DNA of 10,347 nucleotides from Desulfosporosinus sp. GTDB taxonomy: Bacteria; Bacillota; Desulfitobacteriia; Desulfitobacteriales; Desulfitobacteriaceae. How positions within the stretch are numbered: the stretch's first letter is position 1; each line of letters opens with the position of its first letter. The position numbers and the translations under genes were made by a program. The stretch covers positions 1,073-11,419 of the forward strand of contig PKWS01000334.1 in NCBI GenBank assembly GCA_003132105.1, given 5' to 3'. The notes under the pieces are model-generated. The model had not been told where the DNA came from. It saw only the letters and a list, made by a program, of their open reading frames with translations, and made no database searches. Below are positions 5,507-10,347 of this stretch, piece by piece.

Positions 5507-8500
5507 ATGGATGTTTCTCGTCGTGGTTTCCTTAAGCTCTCAGGGCTTTCCATCGCCGCTTTTGCCACTGGCTTGGGATTTGACCCAGCAGTTGCGGAGG
5601 CCACAGGGTATGCATTGAAACTGGAAGGAACCAAAAAGATCCCGAGCATTTGCCACTTCTGCTCCGGTGGATGTGGGATGCTTTTGTATGTGAAAGAGGG
5701 TAAGTTGATTCACCTGGAAGGTGATCCAGATCATCCGACCAATGAGGGTACACTCTGCCCAAAGGCTGCTAGTTTACTTAGCGTAGCAAATTCACCGGAT
5801 CGTGTGACCAAGCCGAAACGTCGTGCTCCTGGGGCTGATCATTGGGAAGATATTTCTTGGGAAGACGCACTTGACCGCGTTGCCAAGAAAACAAAAGAAG
5901 TCAGAGATGCTAGCTGGAAAGCCGCCGATGAGATTGTCAATGCTAAAACTGGACTAAAGGAAATGTTCTCTGTGAACCGTGCTGAAGGAATTGCCTTCAT
6001 AGGTTCTGCTGAAGTGGACAATGAAGAGTCTTACCTTTTTACGAAATTCTGCCGGGTAATAGGGAACCCTTATCATGAACACCAGGCCAGGATATGACAC
6101 GCTCCCACGGTGACAAGTTTGTCGCCTTCATTTGGTCGCGGTGCGATGACAAATTCATGGTCTGATTTAAAAAATGCCGAGGTCTTTTTAATTGCGGGAA
6201 GTAACTGTGCAGAAAACCATCCGATTGCCATGAAGTGGATTAATCGGGCTAAAGAAAAAGGCGCAAAAATAATAGTCGTCGATCCACGCTTCACGCGGAC
6301 AGCTTCGAAAGCAGACATCTTCGCGCAAATCCGTCCGGGAACGGATATTGCCTATCTGGGCGCTATTGTTAATTACATTATTGAAAATAAACTGTATGAT
6401 TCAAAGTATGTCTTGAATTTTACCAATGCACTCAATAAGGTCAGCAAAGATTTTAAATTAGAAGAAGGCCTCTTCTCTGGTTATGATGCTAAAACAAGAA
6501 AGTATGCTGTCGCGAGCTGGGGTTACCAACTTGGTCCGGATAATAAGCCTCTTAAAGCTGGAAGCTTGGAGGACCAGGATAGTGTATTTGCTAAGCTCAA
6601 AGCACACTACTCTAGATATACATTCGAAACAGCCGAAAAAATCTCAGGAATTCCTGCCGCTAAAATTAAAGAAATAGCAGACGCCTTCTGTAAAGGGAAG
6701 CCGGGAAGTATTCTTTATGCGTTGGGAATGACCCAACATACCACGGGTACTCAAGGTATTCGTGCCTATGCCATCATTCAATTGTTGTTGGGTAATATCG
6801 GTAAAGCCGGCGGTGGTATCAATGCCCTGCGCGGAGAGCCGAATGTCCAGGGTTCAACCGATATGGGTAACCTTTATAACAGCTTGCCTGCTTATGTACC
6901 GCACCCTATTAATACAGATAAGAGTCTTCGCGATTATCTAGTGCGCAATGGGTCAGTTCAAGAAAAGCCGATGGTGGCCATGCTCAAAGCCTGGTTCGGT
7001 GAACACGCCACCAAGGAGAATGACTACGGGTTTAGTTACTTACCAAAGGTCAACCCCGCAGTGAATGCGACGATGGTAAAACTTTTTGAGCTGATGGAAA
7101 AGGGACAGTTTAAAATGCTCTTTAACGTAGGATCGAACTCTCTAGTCTCCATTCCGAATCGACAGCTTGTCCGTTCAGCCCTAACCAAACTCGATATGTT
7201 GGTCGTATCGGACCTCTTCGAGATTGAAACTGCTCAGTTCTGGCGTGAGCCAGGGGTGAAACCGGCAGATATAAAGACTGAAGTTATCATGTTTCCAGCG
7301 GCCTTTGTGTATGAAAAAGACGGTACCATATCGAACTCATCGCGCTGGATCCAGTGGAAAGACCCCGCACTTAAGCCGCTGGGAGATTCAAAACCTGACC
7401 TCGACATGATCGACCATCTCTTTAAGAAAGTTCGTAAGTTGTATGCAGGGAGCACAGATGCGAAAGATGCCCCAATTTTGAATGCCCGTTGGGACTATGG
7501 TGAGGTGCCAAGCGCCTTAAAAGTGCTTCAGGAGCTAAATGGGTATGATGAAACAACCGGTAAGCTTTTGCCGACCTTAGCTGATTACCTTAAAGCACCG
7601 GTCGGTACCGTTTCTACTGGCTGTTGGATCTATGCCGGTGTAACAGGGAATGGGAACCTAGCAGCCCGTCGTAAAAATACTGACCCGACAGGGCTTGGGC
7701 TGTTTAGAGAGTGGAGTTTTGCCTGGCCGGGAAATATTCGAATTCTCTATAACCGAGCTTCCTGCGATGAATTGGGTCAGCCCGTCGACGCCAAACGCAA
7801 ACTTATTTGGTGGGATAGCGCAAACAAGGTGTGGGCAGGAGATGACGGAGCGGACGTTGTGGATAAGACCAAGGGACCGGATACCCCAGAAGGGAAGCAA
7901 AGCTTCCGCATGAATCCTGAGGGTGTTGGTCGCTTATTTACCGCCAGTTACATGAGTGGGTTGCCTACTGAACCGCCAGCAGACGGTCTGCCTGCTATCG
8001 GTATTCGACCGGCAGGAATATGCGTTGATGGACCGCTGCCGGAATTCTACGAACCGACGGAAAGCCCAACGACAAATCTCTTGCATCCCAAGGTTTCAAT
8101 CAGCCCAGTTGCCTTGGTGCTCTCGTCTTCCCCGGAGATTCAGAAAATCGGCAAGGCAGAAGATTTTCCACACGTTCTGACCACCTATGGAGTGGTCGAG
8201 CATTTCTGCGCCGGAGGGATTACGCGGAACATTCCGTGGCTCAATGAGCTCATGCCGGAACCCTTTGCTGAGATAAGTAAAAACTTAGGTCGGAAAATCG
8301 GAGTTAAAGAAGGAGATATGGTCGAAGTTTCTTCTGCTCGCGGCAAAGTAACCGTTCGCGCCTTAGTAACGGATCGGCTACAGACGTACAAAATCAATGG
8401 AAAGGACACCGAAACCATTGGAATGCCATGGAGCTGGGGCTTTGCTGGCTTAAGTCCTGGTCCGAGTACCAATGATTTAACCATCGCTGCACTGGATCCT

Positions 8501-8557
8501 GGAGCCGGTACTCCAGAGTATAAAGTTTGCCTAGTTAATATAAGGAGGGCAAATTGA
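5507..8557 (+). CDS. fdnG: Selenocysteine formate dehydrogenase catalytic subunit, Fdh-N type, Tat-exported
   Basis: One gene of 1016 residues read through an in-frame TGA (6095-6097) as selenocysteine 197; E. coli FdnG is nearly the same length with Sec at 196. It oxidises formate to CO2 at a molybdenum or tungsten bis-pyranopterin centre. A twin-arginine signal (SRRGFLK, residues 4-10, then a hydrophobic stretch) sends it across the membrane. Cys49, Cys52, Cys56 and Cys84 bind a [4Fe-4S] cluster. Around Sec, HQARI-U-HAPTV and then FGRGAMTN match the family's active site. The C-terminal cofactor-binding domain spans about 885-1005 (TTYGVVEHF ... GITRNIPWLNELMPEPFAEI). It heads an operon with the Fe-S and cytochrome subunits and overlaps the next gene by one base. 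The selenocysteine machinery (selA, selB, selC) is not in the window. The TGA is not a disabling mutation, because the family Sec position and a SECIS-like hairpin coincide. Confidence 0.95.
6095..6126 (+). promoter_or_regulatory. UGA selenocysteine codon with bacterial SECIS-like hairpin
   Basis: The TGA at 6095-6097 is followed by a 7-bp stem, GGTGACA (6109-6115) with TGTCGCC (6120-6126), closing an AGTT loop. The stem begins at the 12th base after UGA, and the loop GU falls at bases 20-21. Both positions equal those in E. coli fdhF, where SelB recognises the loop. Unlike fdhF, there is no clearly bulged U in the upper stem; U at 6111 is in a G-U pair. Confidence 0.85.
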
Positions 8558-9387
8558 TGACAAGGAAAATGGTTTTGGTTGACACTTCTAAATGTACTGG
8601 GTGTAAAGCGTGCTCTGTGGCGTGCAAGGAGTGGAATGAGCTTCCAGCGGAGAAAACCAGGCTGATTACGAGTTATCAAACTCAAAAGGACTTTACCACT
8701 AAGACTTGGACTTATATGATGTTTATTGAAAAATATGAAAATCAAAAAATGAATTGGCTGATGCGCAAGGCTCAATGTTTTCACTGTGCTGATCCTGCGT
8801 GTCTTAAGGCGTGTACTTCAGATGCAATTGCAAAGACGGATTCCGGGTATGTCGTGATCGATCAGAATAGATGCAATGGATGTGGTTATTGTGTCGAAAA
8901 CTGCCCTTTCGGGGTTCCGAAGGTCGATCCAGTCAAGAAGAAAGCCTGCAAATGTACGGGGTGTATTGATCGGGTCGAAAATAACCTCCTTCCAGCGTGT
9001 GTCCATACGTGTCAACCGGGTGCTTTAGGTTTTGGAGAACGTGACGCTATGCTGGCGCAAGCGAAGAAGCGCCTTGCTGAGGTTCAAAAGACTCATCCAA
9101 AGGCGCAGCTCTATGGAGAAAAAGAAATGGGTGGCACGACGTACCTCTATTTGTTATTGGATAGCCCAGAAGTCTATGGCCTCCCGGTTAATCCCACGAT
9201 TCCGCTCTCTCTAACCCTATGGAAGGACGTCATTCGGCCGGTTGGTGGAATTGCGGTCGGCGGAGCAGCTGCCGCCGTGGTTATAGGGGTTTTCGCCAAC
9301 CTCTTAAGGGGGAATTACAGGCCGAGCGAGGACAAAGTAGAGAATGACCCTGGTGATTCAGATACTAAAGAAGGAGGGAAAGACTAA
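8557..9387 (+). CDS. fdnH: Formate dehydrogenase iron-sulfur (beta) subunit with C-terminal membrane anchor
   Basis: A 276-residue electron-transfer subunit with four [4Fe-4S] motifs. These are C13-C16-C19-C23 (CTGCKACSVAC), C74-C77-C82-C86 (CFHCADPACLKAC), C106-C109-C112-C116 (CNGCGYCVENC) and C133-C136-C148-C152 (CTGC ... CVHTC). In the family these pair across two domains to carry electrons from the catalytic subunit to the cytochrome. A single hydrophobic helix (about 224-247, GGIAVGGAAAAVVIGVFANLL) anchors it, as in E. coli FdnH. It has no signal peptide, so it would be co-exported with the Tat substrate. ATG 8557 overlaps the fdnG stop (TGATG) and is 7 nt after AAGGAGGG. A TTG at 8554 is in frame but too close to that site. 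Confidence 0.95.
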   Translation: MTRKMVLVDTSKCTGCKACSVACKEWNELPAEKTRLITSYQTQKDFTTKTWTYMMFIEKYENQKMNWLMRKAQCFHCADPACLKACTSDAIAKTDSGYVVIDQNRCNGCGYCVENCPFGVPKVDPVKKKACKCTGCIDRVENNLLPACVHTCQPGALGFGERDAMLAQAKKRLAEVQKTHPKAQLYGEKEMGGTTYLYLLLDSPEVYGLPVNPTIPLSLTLWKDVIRPVGGIAVGGAAAAVVIGVFANLLRGNYRPSEDKVENDPGDSDTKEGGKD

Positions 9388-10088
9388 TGGCAGTTAAGAT
9401 TGAAACTAGGAATCAAGCACCAAAGAGAATTGTTTCAGACAAGGTTTTGCGGTTTAGAACGGGAGAACGCGTTAGTCATTGGGTTCATGCCATTTCTTTC
9501 TTTGCTTTGCTCTTTACCGGACTAGGAGTTCTCAGCACTTTTTTTCAACCAGCGATGACCATTTTCGGAGGAATTCATGTTGCGCGGTTGATTCACCGTG
9601 GTTCAGCGATCGTTTTTGTTGTCGTGGTGGGGTTGATGTTCTTTATCGGAAATCCGCGGTATCATTGGAGATGGTTAAAATCTGTCTTTAACTTTACTAA
9701 ATCAGATTGGCAACATGTAAGTGCCTTTCCGAAAGAGTTCTTCGGGGGACATGGTACCTATCCAGCGCAAGACAAATTTAATGGGGGAGAGAAAATTAAC
9801 TCGCTGATCACAATTCTTGGAACTGTTTTCATTACACTTAGTGGGATCGTGATGTGGTTGGCCCCGTTATTTCCACCTGGTTTAGTCCGTTGGGCTTATC
9901 CAGTTCACGACCTCTCCATGTTTTTGATGACAGCGTCTGTCATTGGGCATATGTATTTAGGACTTTTACACCCAGATTCAAGAGCTGCCATGTCCGGTAT
10001 GCTGAATGGTTATGTGTCCACACAGTTTGCGCGTGCACATCATGCTAAATGGTATGATGGACTGAAAAATGAGCAAAAAGACGTGTAG
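9387..10088 (+). CDS. fdnI: Formate dehydrogenase cytochrome b (gamma) subunit
   Basis: A 233-residue membrane subunit with about four TM helices (around 32-52, 68-88, 139-160 and 174-194). It would take electrons from the Fe-S subunit through two b-type haems and reduce menaquinone. Candidate haem ligands are His31 (SHWVHA), His70 (ARLIHRG), His174 (YPVHDL) and His188 (IGHMY). The 39- and 14-residue spacings equal those of the known ligands His18/His57 and His155/His169 in E. coli FdnI. The tail HPDSRAAMSGMLNGYV...HHAKWYD is characteristic of the family. ATG overlaps the fdnH stop (TAATG) and follows AAGGAGGG by 8 nt, so the three subunits are probably translationally coupled. Confidence 0.94.
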   Translation: MAVKIETRNQAPKRIVSDKVLRFRTGERVSHWVHAISFFALLFTGLGVLSTFFQPAMTIFGGIHVARLIHRGSAIVFVVVVGLMFFIGNPRYHWRWLKSVFNFTKSDWQHVSAFPKEFFGGHGTYPAQDKFNGGEKINSLITILGTVFITLSGIVMWLAPLFPPGLVRWAYPVHDLSMFLMTASVIGHMYLGLLHPDSRAAMSGMLNGYVSTQFARAHHAKWYDGLKNEQKDV

Positions 10089-10143
10089 TTGATTCCTCGT
10101 TTGTTGTCCCAAAGAATGAAGGTAGTAAGGAGAGATCCCTGCA

Positions 10144-10347
10144 ATGGACAAAATAAAACATAAGATGGAAATCGTGGGAGACACAACGATGGAACAAGCT
10201 TATCTAACCTATGGCCTATTAAGGGAAGAAGTCAAGCATTGGCAAGATGAGCGGGGTTCTTTGTGGATGGAAGAATTGAGTCCAGCGGAGACTCCCCCTT
10301 ACTACCCCCTTGTGGACTTTCCGGAAATGGTGGTTTTAGAACTCTGG
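10144..10347 (+). CDS. Partial gene after fdnI, possibly an FdhE-like accessory protein
   Basis: An open frame of 68 codons runs off the window end. The visible part is soluble and helical (MEQAYLTYGLLREEVKHWQDE), then Pro-rich (ELSPAETPPYYPLVDFPEM), with no Cys and no membrane segment. AAGGAG at 10127-10132 is 11 nt before the ATG, slightly long; no better start is visible. It lies 55 bp after fdnI with no terminator between, so it is likely in the same operon. FdhE, a rubredoxin-like formate dehydrogenase maturation factor, is commonly found in this position. That is the only ground for naming it; the diagnostic Cys motifs would lie beyond the window. The sequence alone is not recognised. 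Confidence 0.4.
   Translation, partial: MDKIKHKMEIVGDTTMEQAYLTYGLLREEVKHWQDERGSLWMEELSPAETPPYYPLVDFPEMVVLELW

Noticed and set aside
5139..5649. Minus-strand frames of 86 and 108 codons across the region before fdnG
   Set aside because: They run through the palindromic repeat block and the fdnG start, have compositions typical of chance frames, and lack ribosome binding sites.
6110..8557. A separate 815-residue molybdopterin oxidoreductase gene, or a nonsense-mutated fdnG pseudogene
   Set aside because: The frame is continuous with 5507-6094 across a single TGA at the exact family selenocysteine position, with a SECIS-like hairpin after it. The methionine at 6110 has no ribosome binding site.
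8185..8784. A 199-codon open frame on the minus strand
   Set aside because: It lies opposite the 3' end of fdnG and the 5' part of fdnH, both strongly supported by motifs. Its translation has no recognisable domain and no ribosome binding site was seen.

Overview
The window looks like chromosomal DNA of a low-GC, anaerobic, endospore-forming Firmicute. A Peptococcaceae genus such as Desulfosporosinus or Desulfitobacterium would fit, but that is inference. Spore formation is indicated by an alpha/beta-type small acid-soluble spore protein (SASP) and a Tlp-like spore protein. Each has an upstream element resembling a sigma-G (forespore) promoter. Anaerobic respiration is indicated by a selenocysteine-containing, Tat-exported formate dehydrogenase operon of the Fdh-N type. 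Ribosome binding sites are strong AGGAGG-like sequences, and several starts can be decided from them.

Left part (1-3650): a run of small, mostly monocistronic genes separated by clear hairpin terminators. In order these are a CopZ-type metal chaperone (+), a Tlp-like spore protein (+), an aromatic-acid-exporter-type (ArAE/FUSC) membrane protein (+), an alpha/beta SASP (-), a hemolysin III/PAQR-type membrane protein (+) and a YbjN-like acidic protein (-). Convergent pairs share bidirectional-looking hairpins.

Middle part (3650-5506): a divergent intergenic region carries a 14-bp perfect inverted repeat. It is followed by the most unusual gene in the window, an apparent one-component membrane regulator: TM, extracytoplasmic single Cache sensor, TM, HAMP, then a winged-helix DNA-binding domain like those at the C-terminus of CitB/DcuR/DpiA response regulators. 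No kinase or receiver domain lies between them. Downstream is a 579-bp gene-free stretch with a terminator, a long hairpin, a block of GC-rich palindromic repeats related to those at 2998-3093, a second terminator, and an AT-rich leader with a candidate operator palindrome before the formate dehydrogenase.

Right part (5507-10347): fdnG-fdnH-fdnI-like operon with one-base overlaps at the G/H and H/I junctions. The catalytic subunit is read through an in-frame UGA (6095-6097) as selenocysteine. A SECIS-like hairpin sits at the same distance as in E. coli fdhF, so the two apparent ORFs are one gene of 1016 residues. The Fe-S subunit carries four cluster motifs and a C-terminal membrane anchor. 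The cytochrome b subunit keeps the four haem-ligand histidines at E. coli FdnI spacing. Together they would oxidise formate outside the membrane and pass electrons to the quinone pool. A partial gene follows and runs off the window; an FdhE-like accessory role is suggested only by position. The Cache regulator just upstream is a plausible but unproven controller of this operon.
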